Assembly: GCA_013388855.1 (NCBI GenBank)
Contig: JACAEM010000039.1
Location: forward strand, 1-55,476
Source: Chloroflexota bacterium
Lineage (GTDB): Bacteria > Chloroflexota > Anaerolineae > Anaerolineales > Villigracilaceae
Direction of reading: 5' to 3'
DNA length: 55,476 nucleotides
A program made the position numbers and the translations under genes. The notes beneath the pieces were generated by a model. It worked only from the letters and a program-made list of their open reading frames with translations, was not told the origin of the DNA and ran no database searches. Positions 43,759-52,153 of the stretch are shown in pieces (positions within the stretch are counted from its first letter, which is position 1; each line of letters begins with the position of its first letter).

Positions 43759-45087
43759 ATGAATAAGAAATCCCTTTTGTCCCTTTTGAGCCTGTTCGTG
43801 ATGGCTTCCCTGTTACTTGCTGCTTGTGGTGGTGGCGCCGCCGCTACTGAAGCACCTTCTTCTGAAGACGGTGGATTACCAGCAGGCGATGGCAAGGTAA
43901 CAATCTTTGGTGGGTACGGTGAGGCGCAGGCCGCCGCCTTTCAGAAGGCGCTGACCGAATTTGGTCAGGCGAATGGCATCGATGTCACTTTCACATCGCT
44001 TGCCAGTTTCGACACCGACATCAAAGTGAAAATCGAGGCCGGGCAGGAGCCGGATATTGCCATGTGGCCGCAGCCGGGTGGTCTCAAGAATCTGGCTGAT
44101 GTCCTCATCCCACTGGAAGACGTCATTGACTTGAGCAAGCCGCTGTCGACCCTGGTTCCGGGATGGGACAAGCTCGCAGTCGTTGATGGCAAGATCTACG
44201 GTCTGCCGGTCTCTGCGAATATGAAGACTTTGGTTTTCTACAACCCATCCGCTTTCGATGCTCATGGGTACACGGTGCCGACCACCGACGCTGAGTTGGT
44301 TGCGCTGGAAGAGAAGATCAAGGCTGACGGTTCCGGTTACCCCTGGTGTGCAGGCATCGAGTCTGGCGGCGCGACCGGTTGGCCATTCACAGACTGGGTT
44401 GAACAGTACGTTTTGGATTTCAATGGTCCTGATGTTTACGCCAAGTGGATTTCAGGTGAAGTTGACTTTGCTTCTCCTGAGGTCACCAAGGCTATCGATG
44501 AGGTTTCCAAGCGCCTGCTTGCTGACGGTCAGGTCAATGGTGGTGGCATCTCCATGGCAACCGACTCATTCCAGAACACTGCCCCATTGTTTGCAGATGG
44601 CAAGGAGAATGGTCAGTGCTTCATGTTGCGCCAGGGCTCGTTCATCACCGCCTTCATGCCTGAAGACATTCAAGCTGAGATCCAAGCTGGTGACTATACC
44701 CATCTGAACGTGTTCCCGCTGCCTGCTCCTGCGGGCGGCCAGGCTGGCGTTCTCGGCGGCGGTGATATCGCAGGCGTCTTCGCCGGTCACGCCGACCAGG
44801 ATGTCGCCAAGGTCGTTGCTTTCATCTTCAGCCCGGAGGTCCTGAAATACCAGGTAGCCACTGGTGATATCTCACCGCACAAGAATTTCGATCTCTCGCT
44901 CTACCCGAATGAGATGCAGAGAAAGATTGGTGAAGCCATGGCCAACGCAGCCGTGTTTGGTTTCGATGGATCCGACCAGATGCCCGCTGAAGTAAATGCC
45001 GAGTTCTGGGCTGCTGGTACCGACTTCGTCGCAGGTCGTATCACCTGGGCTGAGGCTGCCGAGCGAATCGACAGCAAATATCCCTAG
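43759..45087 (+). CDS. Sugar ABC transporter substrate-binding lipoprotein (alpha-galactoside/sucrose type)
   Basis: 442 residues. Signal peptide with lipobox LLLAAC, short Gly/Ala linker, then a CUT1 binding protein (VTIFGGYGEAQAAAFQKALT; VKIEAGQEPDIAMWPQPGG; KIYGLPVSANMKTLVFYN). Start at 43759 after AGGAGAACA. Most similar in style to AglE/ThuE-like alpha-glucoside or galactoside binders. Followed by a GC-rich stem-loop (45109) that would make it the most abundant product of the operon. Confidence 0.92.
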   Translation: MNKKSLLSLLSLFVMASLLLAACGGGAAATEAPSSEDGGLPAGDGKVTIFGGYGEAQAAAFQKALTEFGQANGIDVTFTSLASFDTDIKVKIEAGQEPDIAMWPQPGGLKNLADVLIPLEDVIDLSKPLSTLVPGWDKLAVVDGKIYGLPVSANMKTLVFYNPSAFDAHGYTVPTTDAELVALEEKIKADGSGYPWCAGIESGGATGWPFTDWVEQYVLDFNGPDVYAKWISGEVDFASPEVTKAIDEVSKRLLADGQVNGGGISMATDSFQNTAPLFADGKENGQCFMLRQGSFITAFMPEDIQAEIQAGDYTHLNVFPLPAPAGGQAGVLGGGDIAGVFAGHADQDVAKVVAFIFSPEVLKYQVATGDISPHKNFDLSLYPNEMQRKIGEAMANAAVFGFDGSDQMPAEVNAEFWAAGTDFVAGRITWAEAAERIDSKYP

Positions 45088-45108
45088 TTAGCTCCACTTG
45101 GTAAAATA

Positions 45109-45150
45109 GTGGCACCGGCTTTCCGGACAGGTCGGTGCCACATTGCTTTT
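45109..45150 (+). terminator. Partial terminator after the binding-protein gene
   Basis: GTGGCACCG pairs with CGGTGCCAC over a 15-base loop; ATTGCTTTTTG follows. Gives higher binding-protein than permease expression, as common in CUT1 operons. Confidence 0.7.
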
Positions 45151-45221
45151 TGTGCTTGCTTAATAAAGAGTGATCGGTCAACTGTAGATAGAGAGATCCA
45201 AACAAAGGAGATTATTGAGTC

Positions 45222-46202
45222 ATGGGCGATATAATTTTTAGTCTGGTCGCCATTGTGATCGGCATCGCCGCCAGTTACGGGCTGTATTGGCTACTTAACT
45301 TCCTGCTCTCCCTATTACCAGAACACATTCAGAAGAAAGTCAATTGGCTGGCTTTTTTGACGCCAGCCGCAGTGCTGGTAATTCTAGTGCTTATCATGCC
45401 CCTGCTTCAGACGGTGATTTGGTCTTTCAAAGATGATCGGGCAAGAGAATGGGTTGGACTCAAAAACTACATTGACCTCTTCACTGACGAACGTTTTCTG
45501 GGAATCCTGTTGAATAACTTCTTGTGGGTGCTGGTGGTGCCGGCGGTTACTGTGGCCATTGGAACAGCCGCAGCCACCCTTACAAATCAAGTGGGCCCCA
45601 CGCGTGAGAAAATCTTCAAGTCTTTGATTTTCATGCCCATGGCGATTAGTTTTGTGTCAGCATCGACCATCTGGGCGTATTTTTATGCGTATGTACCGCC
45701 AGGTCGACCAGAAATCGGTCTGCTTAACGCGTTGGTGAAGTCGCTGGGTTTTGAAGCACAACCCTGGCTTACCATGGATCAGGGGCGCTTAAATTCCTTT
45801 TTGCTCATGGCGGTTTTGGTCTGGCTGCAGGTGGGATATGCCATGGTTGTCATTTCCGCTGCCATTAAGGGTGTGCCTGAGGAGACCATTGAAGCGGCCC
45901 AGCTGGATGGCGCAAATGCCTGGCAAATCTTTGCCGGTGTGATTCTGCCCCAAATCTGGGGAACAGTGATGTCCGTATTTGTCACAATCTTGATTCTTGT
46001 GATGAAAATCTTCGACATTGTACTTGCCATGACCCGGGGCAACTTCACCACCAGCGTCCTGGCTTTTGAGTGGTATAAGCAATACTTCGAAAACTCAAAT
46101 ATTGGACCTGCATCTGCCGTTGTGATGGTATTGGTCTTGCTGATTGCACCGCTGATGTGGCTGCAAATTAATACGGTAAGGCAACAGGAGATGTTACGAT
46201 GA
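45222..46202 (+). CDS. Sugar ABC transporter permease (MalF-type)
   Basis: 326 residues. An extra N-terminal helix (IIFSLVAIVIGIAASYGLYWLL) precedes the canonical FLTPAAVLVILVLIMPLLQT start. EAA loop: TIEAAQLDGANAWQIFAGVILP. Start ATG at 45222 with AAAGGAGATTATTGAGTC upstream. Overlaps the next permease by four bases. Confidence 0.93.
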   Translation: MGDIIFSLVAIVIGIAASYGLYWLLNFLLSLLPEHIQKKVNWLAFLTPAAVLVILVLIMPLLQTVIWSFKDDRAREWVGLKNYIDLFTDERFLGILLNNFLWVLVVPAVTVAIGTAAATLTNQVGPTREKIFKSLIFMPMAISFVSASTIWAYFYAYVPPGRPEIGLLNALVKSLGFEAQPWLTMDQGRLNSFLLMAVLVWLQVGYAMVVISAAIKGVPEETIEAAQLDGANAWQIFAGVILPQIWGTVMSVFVTILILVMKIFDIVLAMTRGNFTTSVLAFEWYKQYFENSNIGPASAVVMVLVLLIAPLMWLQINTVRQQEMLR

Positions 46203-47068
46203 ACAAAGTTGAGCACCTATTCAGAAGGCTTAATTTGGGCAGCACGATTGCATTGCTCATTCTTGTTACCATTTGGTTAATCCCCACCGTTGGTTTGCTT
46301 GTCACATCACTGAGACCAAGTTCAGTCGCCGAGCTATCCCCTTGGTGGGAAGGTCTATTCAATCCGCTTAGCACGGTCTGGACGCTGGATGCCTATCAAA
46401 CCTCCCTCCAAAGTGGAATGCTGGAATCTTTGATCAATACCATAGCAGTTACCGTGCCTGCAACCATCCTGCCGCTCATGATCGCGGCGAATGCTGCATA
46501 TGCATTTACCTTCCTGAATTTCAAGGGCAAAGAAATCTTCTTTGCAACACTGGTGGCCTTGATGGTCATCCCGCTGCAATCCTCCTTGATTCCGGTTCTC
46601 AAAGGAATGGTCTGGTTCCAAAAAACATTTAACATTCCACTGACCGGGACGTACGCCAGCGCCTGGGTGGTCCACAGCGCTTTCGCGATGCCTTTGGCGA
46701 TTTACATTCTGCGCAATTACATGATGACATTGCCGACAGCCCTGATCGAAGCCGCAAAGATAGACGGCGCTAGCAATTACCAGATTTTCTGGCGACTGGT
46801 ATTGCCGATGTCTATCCCCGTGATCGCCTCCTTTGCGATCTTCCAGTTCCTGTGGGTCTGGAACGATTATCTGATTGCCTTCATCTTCGTTGGTGAACAG
46901 AAGGCGGTTATGACCTATCAATTATTGAGGTTGCTGGGGCAGTATGGACAAGGCTGGCGGGATGTAGCGGCAGGTTCTTTTATCTCCCTGATTGTGCCGC
47001 TGATCGTATTCTTCAGCTTGCAGCGCTATTTCACGCGCGGTTTGCTGGCGGGCTCAGTCAAAGGATAA
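46199..47068 (+). CDS. Sugar ABC transporter permease (MalG-type)
   Basis: 289 residues, six helices. Start helix [24 protein letters not shown] loop [23 protein letters not shown]-terminus [13 protein letters not shown], the classic CUT1 ending. Works with the permease at 45222 and the binding protein at 43759; the ATPase must come from elsewhere. Strong terminator directly after it. Confidence 0.94.
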   Translation: MNKVEHLFRRLNLGSTIALLILVTIWLIPTVGLLVTSLRPSSVAELSPWWEGLFNPLSTVWTLDAYQTSLQSGMLESLINTIAVTVPATILPLMIAANAAYAFTFLNFKGKEIFFATLVALMVIPLQSSLIPVLKGMVWFQKTFNIPLTGTYASAWVVHSAFAMPLAIYILRNYMMTLPTALIEAAKIDGASNYQIFWRLVLPMSIPVIASFAIFQFLWVWNDYLIAFIFVGEQKAVMTYQLLRLLGQYGQGWRDVAAGSFISLIVPLIVFFSLQRYFTRGLLAGSVKG

Positions 47069-47083
47069 ACCTTCCGAAGGGAC

Positions 47084-47113
47084 AAGTGGACTGGGCAGCC
47101 AGTCCACTTTTTT
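47084..47113 (+). terminator. Strong intrinsic terminator after the importer genes
   Basis: AAGTGGACTGG pairs with CCAGTCCACTT over four bases, followed by a T-run. The trehalose synthase start lies only five bases beyond the T-run. Confidence 0.85.
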
Positions 47114-47117
47114 ATAT

Positions 47118-48719
47118 ATGGTCAACAATCTCTGGTACAAAAACGCAGTCTTTTATCAAATTTCCATCCGCGCTTTCAAAGACAGCAACGGCGATGGGCG
47201 CGGCGACCTGAACGGGTTGACCGAAAAACTCGATTACCTGCAAACGCTCGGTGTGGATTGCATCTGGATTATGCCCATCTATCCTTCGCCTCTGCGCGAT
47301 GACGGCTATGACATCGCAGACTATTACAGCGTGGACTCCGCCTATGGGTCGCTGGATCAGTTCAAGGTCTTGATCGAGGCGGCGCATCGGCGCGATATCC
47401 GCATCATCATGGATCTCGTGCTGAATCACACTTCCGATGCCCATCCATGGTTCCAGTCCGCGCGCTCCGACAGGAATTCGCCATACCGCGATTATTACGT
47501 CTGGAGTGACACGGATGAAAAATACAAAGACGCGCGCATCATCTTCGTGGATACGGAAAAGTCGAACTGGACGTGGGACGAGAAAGCCGGTCAATATTTC
47601 TGGCATCGCTTTTATTCGACCCAACCCGACTTGAATTATGACAACCCCAACGTACAGGAGGAAATGTTGAACGTGGCGCGCTTCTGGCTGGACCTGGGCA
47701 TTGACGGCTTCCGCGCCGACGCGGTGCCGTATCTCTTCGAGCGCGAAGGGACGAATTGCGAGAACCTGCCGGAAACCCATGCCTATTTGAAAAAACTGCG
47801 CGCCTTCATGGATGAGCATTACCCCGGGCGGATTTTGCTTTGCGAAGCCAATCAATGGCCCGAAGATGTGCGTCCCTACTTCGGCGACGGCGACGAGTTC
47901 CACATGGGCTTTCACTTCCCCATCATGCCGCGCATTTACATGGCGTTGAAGAAGGGACGCTACGAAGACATGGCGCAGATCATGCGCCGCACGCCGCCCA
48001 TCCCGGAGAATTGCCAGTGGTGCACCTTCCTGCGCAATCATGACGAGTTGACGCTGGAAATGGTCACAGAGGAAGAGCGCCAGTGGATGTGGAAGGAGTA
48101 CGCGCCGGAGCCGCGCATGAAACTCAACCTCGGCATCCGCCGCCGTCTTGCACCATTGCTGGATAACGACCGCCGCAAGATCGAATTGGCAAATTCCCTG
48201 TTGTTTACTTTGCCCGGCTCGCCGATCGTTTACTATGGCGATGAGATCGGCATGGGCGACAACCTCGACCTGCCGGATCGCAACGGAGTTCGTACGCCGA
48301 TGCAATGGGACGACTCGCCTCATGCTGGCTTTACATCCGGCACACCTTTTACAGAGCCCATACAGCAGGGTGTATTGGGGTATCAGCATGTAAATGTCGC
48401 CAGCCAGTTGAAAGACCCGAACTCGCTGTTCCATACCATACAAAAAATGATACGCCTGCGCAAGAAACATACTGCCTTTAGCGGCAGTGACATGCAATGG
48501 GTAGAGACGGGCAACCCGGCAGTCGCGGTCTATGTTCGCGAGCATGACGGAGAAACCATCATTGTTCTCAACAATTTGAGCGACGTTCATCAGACCGTCC
48601 GACTTCCGACCGCTCATCAAAAGATTGGGCGTGAGTTATTCTCAGATCGATCCTTCACTCTCAAAGAACAAGTGACGCTTCAACCATATTCATATCTTTG
48701 GTTTCTTGCAGAGTACTGA
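47118..48719 (+). CDS. treS: GH13 trehalose synthase (maltose glucosyltransferase)
   Basis: 533 residues. GH13 motifs: [15 protein letters not shown], nucleophile Asp201 in [10 protein letters not shown], acid Glu243 in [12 protein letters not shown], and Asp309 in [11 protein letters not shown]. The text [34 protein letters not shown] (as [19 protein letters not shown]) and [11 protein letters not shown] is typical of TreS (GH13_16), which interconverts maltose and trehalose by intramolecular transfer. No Shine-Dalgarno lies between the terminator and the ATG. Sits with GH32 and amylosucrase in one run of genes. Confidence 0.92.
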   Translation: MVNNLWYKNAVFYQISIRAFKDSNGDGRGDLNGLTEKLDYLQTLGVDCIWIMPIYPSPLRDDGYDIADYYSVDSAYGSLDQFKVLIEAAHRRDIRIIMDLVLNHTSDAHPWFQSARSDRNSPYRDYYVWSDTDEKYKDARIIFVDTEKSNWTWDEKAGQYFWHRFYSTQPDLNYDNPNVQEEMLNVARFWLDLGIDGFRADAVPYLFEREGTNCENLPETHAYLKKLRAFMDEHYPGRILLCEANQWPEDVRPYFGDGDEFHMGFHFPIMPRIYMALKKGRYEDMAQIMRRTPPIPENCQWCTFLRNHDELTLEMVTEEERQWMWKEYAPEPRMKLNLGIRRRLAPLLDNDRRKIELANSLLFTLPGSPIVYYGDEIGMGDNLDLPDRNGVRTPMQWDDSPHAGFTSGTPFTEPIQQGVLGYQHVNVASQLKDPNSLFHTIQKMIRLRKKHTAFSGSDMQWVETGNPAVAVYVREHDGETIIVLNNLSDVHQTVRLPTAHQKIGRELFSDRSFTLKEQVTLQPYSYLWFLAEY

Positions 48720-48720
48720 A

Positions 48721-50139
48721 ATGAGCAATTCATACCGTCCCGCCTTCCATTTTACGCCGCCCGCAAATTGGATGAACGACCCGAACGGAATGGTCTGGCA
48801 CAACGGTGTATATCATCTCTTCTATCAACATCATCCACACAGCATGGTTTGGGGACCCATGCACTGGGGTCATGCCATTAGCCGCGACCTAATTCATTGG
48901 CAGCATTTGCCCATCGCTCTTTACCCGGATGAACATGGCATGATTTTCTCCGGCAGCGCCGTGGTGGATTGGAAAAATACTGCCGGTTTCGGTGAGGAGA
49001 CCCTGGTTGCCATATTCACCTACAACAAAAATCATATCGAAACCCAGAACCTCGCCTACAGCCTTGATCATGGAAAAACCTGGAAAAAATACGCAGGCAA
49101 TCCTGTTATCGGCTATCGAGATGACTTGAAGGATTGCCGCGATCCAAAGGTCTTTTGGTATGAAGACCACTGGGTCATGGTGTTAGCGGCAGGAAAACAC
49201 ATTCTTTTTTACGTCTCGCCCGACCTAAAACATTGGGACCAAAGCGGAGTCTTTGATTGTGAGCGTGACACTGGCGACGGCATCTACGAAACCCCGGATC
49301 TTTTCCAACTCCCTGTAGACGGTTCATACCCACGCTGGGTACTGACCGTCGGAGTTGCGAAGGGCGCCTACGCTGGAGGTTCCGGCACCCAATACTTCAT
49401 TGGAAATTTCGATGGACGAACCTTTAAACCAGAGAATCCACCTGAAACCAGTTTGTGGATGGATCACGGCGCGGACTATTATGCACCGCAGTCATGGAAC
49501 AACGAACCCAATGGACGACGACTGATGCTTGGCTGGATGAGCAACTGGCAATATGCAACGCTTACACCTGCAACGTCATGGCGCGGGGCATTTAGCATCA
49601 TCCGCGAAATTTCATTGAAACGAAACGGTGATGAGGTTTATCTCTCTCAACAACCGATTCCGGAGATGCGGACATTGCGCGGCAAGCACACCCGCTGGCT
49701 GGAAAAAATCATCGAACCCAATACAAATCTGCTCGCAGACATACGCGGCACATCTCTGGAGATCATCGCTGATTTCAAACTTTTTTATAACGCCAGACGT
49801 TTCGGGGTCCGCGTCCGCGTCGGCAAACAGGAGCAAACCACGATCTGTTATGAGACAGAACCGAGAACACTTTCGGTCGACCGCACACGGTCGGGACGGG
49901 TTGATTTTCATGATGCTTTCGCAGGCATTCATTCTGCGAGTTTGCTCCCGCTGAATGACGTAATCCGGCTGCATATCTTTGTCGACGTATCTTCCGTCGA
50001 AGTCTTTGCCAACGACGGACTACTTACGTTCACCGACTGCATCTTTCCCGCCGAAGAAAGCCAGGGACTCGAGCTCTTTGTCGAAGGCGGGGATATTCTT
50101 TTGCTGTCGCTCGATTTATTTCAACTCAAACCTGCCTGA
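48721..50139 (+). CDS. GH32 sucrose/fructan hydrolase
   Basis: 472 residues. Beta-fructosidase motifs: WMNDPNG with nucleophile Asp20, the RDP box (CRDPKVF, Asp141) and YETPDLF with acid/base Glu190, where family members usually have EC. FSGSAVVD and the C-terminal beta-sandwich with DVSSVEVFAND are also present. Resembles SacC/levanase-type enzymes; no signal peptide, so intracellular hydrolysis of sucrose, kestose or raffinose to release fructose. Start ATG at 48721, one base after the TreS stop; the in-frame start at 48706 is less likely. Confidence 0.92.
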   Translation: MSNSYRPAFHFTPPANWMNDPNGMVWHNGVYHLFYQHHPHSMVWGPMHWGHAISRDLIHWQHLPIALYPDEHGMIFSGSAVVDWKNTAGFGEETLVAIFTYNKNHIETQNLAYSLDHGKTWKKYAGNPVIGYRDDLKDCRDPKVFWYEDHWVMVLAAGKHILFYVSPDLKHWDQSGVFDCERDTGDGIYETPDLFQLPVDGSYPRWVLTVGVAKGAYAGGSGTQYFIGNFDGRTFKPENPPETSLWMDHGADYYAPQSWNNEPNGRRLMLGWMSNWQYATLTPATSWRGAFSIIREISLKRNGDEVYLSQQPIPEMRTLRGKHTRWLEKIIEPNTNLLADIRGTSLEIIADFKLFYNARRFGVRVRVGKQEQTTICYETEPRTLSVDRTRSGRVDFHDAFAGIHSASLLPLNDVIRLHIFVDVSSVEVFANDGLLTFTDCIFPAEESQGLELFVEGGDILLLSLDLFQLKPA

Positions 50140-50162
50140 CTTCACAATGCAGAGAATTAACC

Positions 50163-52112
50163 ATGTCCACTATGAATATTGAGCGCGAATCGAAACGCAC
50201 ACTCCAACGTCTCCTCTCCCGCATGGAGAAAGACCTATCTAATCACATCGCCGCCGATACGCATGGCTGGCAGTTGTTTGTTGTGCGCCTGCAAAAATAT
50301 TTTCCGTCGTTATTCGGTCTTTACCTGGAACTTTACGGCGCACGCTACGACTTTTTCTTCCATTTGGAAGACCTGCTGTTCAGTCTGGCGCGCTCGTGGT
50401 TTGCCCGCCCTCAAGACCTGCGTGAACTGGACAAGGCCCGAGAACAGAATCCGCTCTGGTTTCAATCGAACCAAATGCTGGGCGGCGTATGCTACGTCGA
50501 TCTGTTTGCCGGAAACCTGGAAGGCATACGCTCCAAGATTCCTTATTTCAAGGAACTTGGGCTGACCTATCTTCACCTCATGCCATTGTTCAAAGCGCCT
50601 GCAGGCGAAAACGATGGCGGGTATGCTGTCAGCAGTTATCGCGAAGTTCATCCGCCACTGGGAACCATGGAGCAACTTGCCTCTCTGGCGCGGGATTTTC
50701 GCGCCGTGGGAATCAGCCTTGTCGTGGATCTGGTTTTCAATCACACATCGGATGAACATATTTGGGCGGAGCGCGCCAAGGCGGGGGACGAAGAATACAT
50801 CGACTTCTACCGCATCTTTCCCAGCCGGGAACTGCCCGACGCTTACGAGCGGAATCTCAGGGAGATCTTTCCCGATGAACATGCTGGTGTGTTTACATTT
50901 TTCCCGAACTTCTTCCAAAATGGAGGTTGGGTATGGACAACGTTCCACTCGTATCAGTGGGATCTGAACTATTCCAATCCGGCCGTCTTCAATCGCATGG
51001 CGGAGGAGATGCTGTTTCTCGCCAATCAGGGCGTGGAAGTGATCCGGCTCGATGCGGTTGCTTTTATCTGGAAGGAATTGGGAACGAACTGCGAAAACTT
51101 GCCGGGCGCGCACAAACTCATCCGTGCATTCAACGTCGTTGCAAGGATCGCATCACCGGCTCTGATCTTCAAATCCGAAGCCATCGTACACCCGGACGAT
51201 GTCGCAAAATATATCGACCCGGCTGAGTGCCAGCTTTCCTATAATCCGTTGTTGATGGCATTGCTCTGGAACTCTCTCGCCACGCGCAAGGTGCGATTGC
51301 TCTCCAAGGCGCTGGCGACCCGCTTCAAAATCCACCCCGGAACCGCATGGGTCAACTATGTTCGCGTGCATGATGACATCGGCTGGACATTCTCCGATGA
51401 AGACGCCATCGAACTGGGCGTGAACGGACACGACCATCGCCGCTTCCTGAACGAATTCTACCGCGGGCGTTTCGAAGGGAGTTTTGCACGCGGACTACCC
51501 TTCCAGGAAAATCCCAAAACCGGTGACTGTCGGATCAGTGGAACGGGCGCGTCACTGGCAGGGTTGGAGAAAGCAATCAAAGAAGAGGGTCCGCAAGAGG
51601 TGGATCTCGCGATTCGCCGCATTTTACTAATTCATGGCGTGATTATGACGGCCGGTGGTATTCCACTGATCTATCTCGGCGACGAAATCGGAACCCTCAA
51701 TGATTACAGCTATCGCGACAACCCCGACCACGAACGGGACAGTCGTTGGGTGCACCGTCCACGTGCGGACTGGGAGAAATATGCAAAGCGGAACGATCCC
51801 AGTTCGATCGAAGGACGTGTCTATCAAGGTTTGCAACGGTTGATAAAGCTGCGAAAAGAGAATGAGGTCTTTTCCGGCGGCATGCTTGAGGTGATTCATA
51901 CGCAAAACGATCATGTACTTGCCTTTATGCGCATGAATGCAGGCAGGCGTACGGTCATATTTGCAAATTTTTCAGAACAGCCGCAAACTGTACCGGCGCG
52001 GGTATTGGATCAATATTCCATTCACAACAAGCAAGTATTGCATGGCATAAGCAATGTCGTACCCAAAAACGACCTGACAATATCGCCACTGGATTTTTTA
52101 GTGTTTGGATAG
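50163..52112 (+). CDS. GH13 amylosucrase-like enzyme
   Basis: 649 residues. An N-terminal helical domain of about 90 residues (RLLSRMEKDLSNHI ...) precedes the barrel, as in amylosucrase. Catalytic set: nucleophile Asp297 in VIRLDAVAF, acid Glu339 in IFKSEAIV, and Asp404 in VRVHDDIGW; DLVFNHTSDEHIWA and YRDNPDHERDSRWVHRP are also family-like (GH13_4). Offsets from the three catalytic residues match those of the Neisseria enzyme. Family role: transfers glucose from sucrose to alpha-glucan, freeing fructose. Could also be a sucrose hydrolase, the nearest relative. Last gene of the operon. Confidence 0.9.
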   Translation: MSTMNIERESKRTLQRLLSRMEKDLSNHIAADTHGWQLFVVRLQKYFPSLFGLYLELYGARYDFFFHLEDLLFSLARSWFARPQDLRELDKAREQNPLWFQSNQMLGGVCYVDLFAGNLEGIRSKIPYFKELGLTYLHLMPLFKAPAGENDGGYAVSSYREVHPPLGTMEQLASLARDFRAVGISLVVDLVFNHTSDEHIWAERAKAGDEEYIDFYRIFPSRELPDAYERNLREIFPDEHAGVFTFFPNFFQNGGWVWTTFHSYQWDLNYSNPAVFNRMAEEMLFLANQGVEVIRLDAVAFIWKELGTNCENLPGAHKLIRAFNVVARIASPALIFKSEAIVHPDDVAKYIDPAECQLSYNPLLMALLWNSLATRKVRLLSKALATRFKIHPGTAWVNYVRVHDDIGWTFSDEDAIELGVNGHDHRRFLNEFYRGRFEGSFARGLPFQENPKTGDCRISGTGASLAGLEKAIKEEGPQEVDLAIRRILLIHGVIMTAGGIPLIYLGDEIGTLNDYSYRDNPDHERDSRWVHRPRADWEKYAKRNDPSSIEGRVYQGLQRLIKLRKENEVFSGGMLEVIHTQNDHVLAFMRMNAGRRTVIFANFSEQPQTVPARVLDQYSIHNKQVLHGISNVVPKNDLTISPLDFLVFG

Positions 52113-52153
52113 AAATCAATCCTGACAGGATAAGATGTCATCCCAAAGAGAGG

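Noticed and set aside
47112-48620. 502-codon minus-strand ORF opposite trehalose synthase
   Set aside because: Antisense shadow of a gene with intact catalytic residues.
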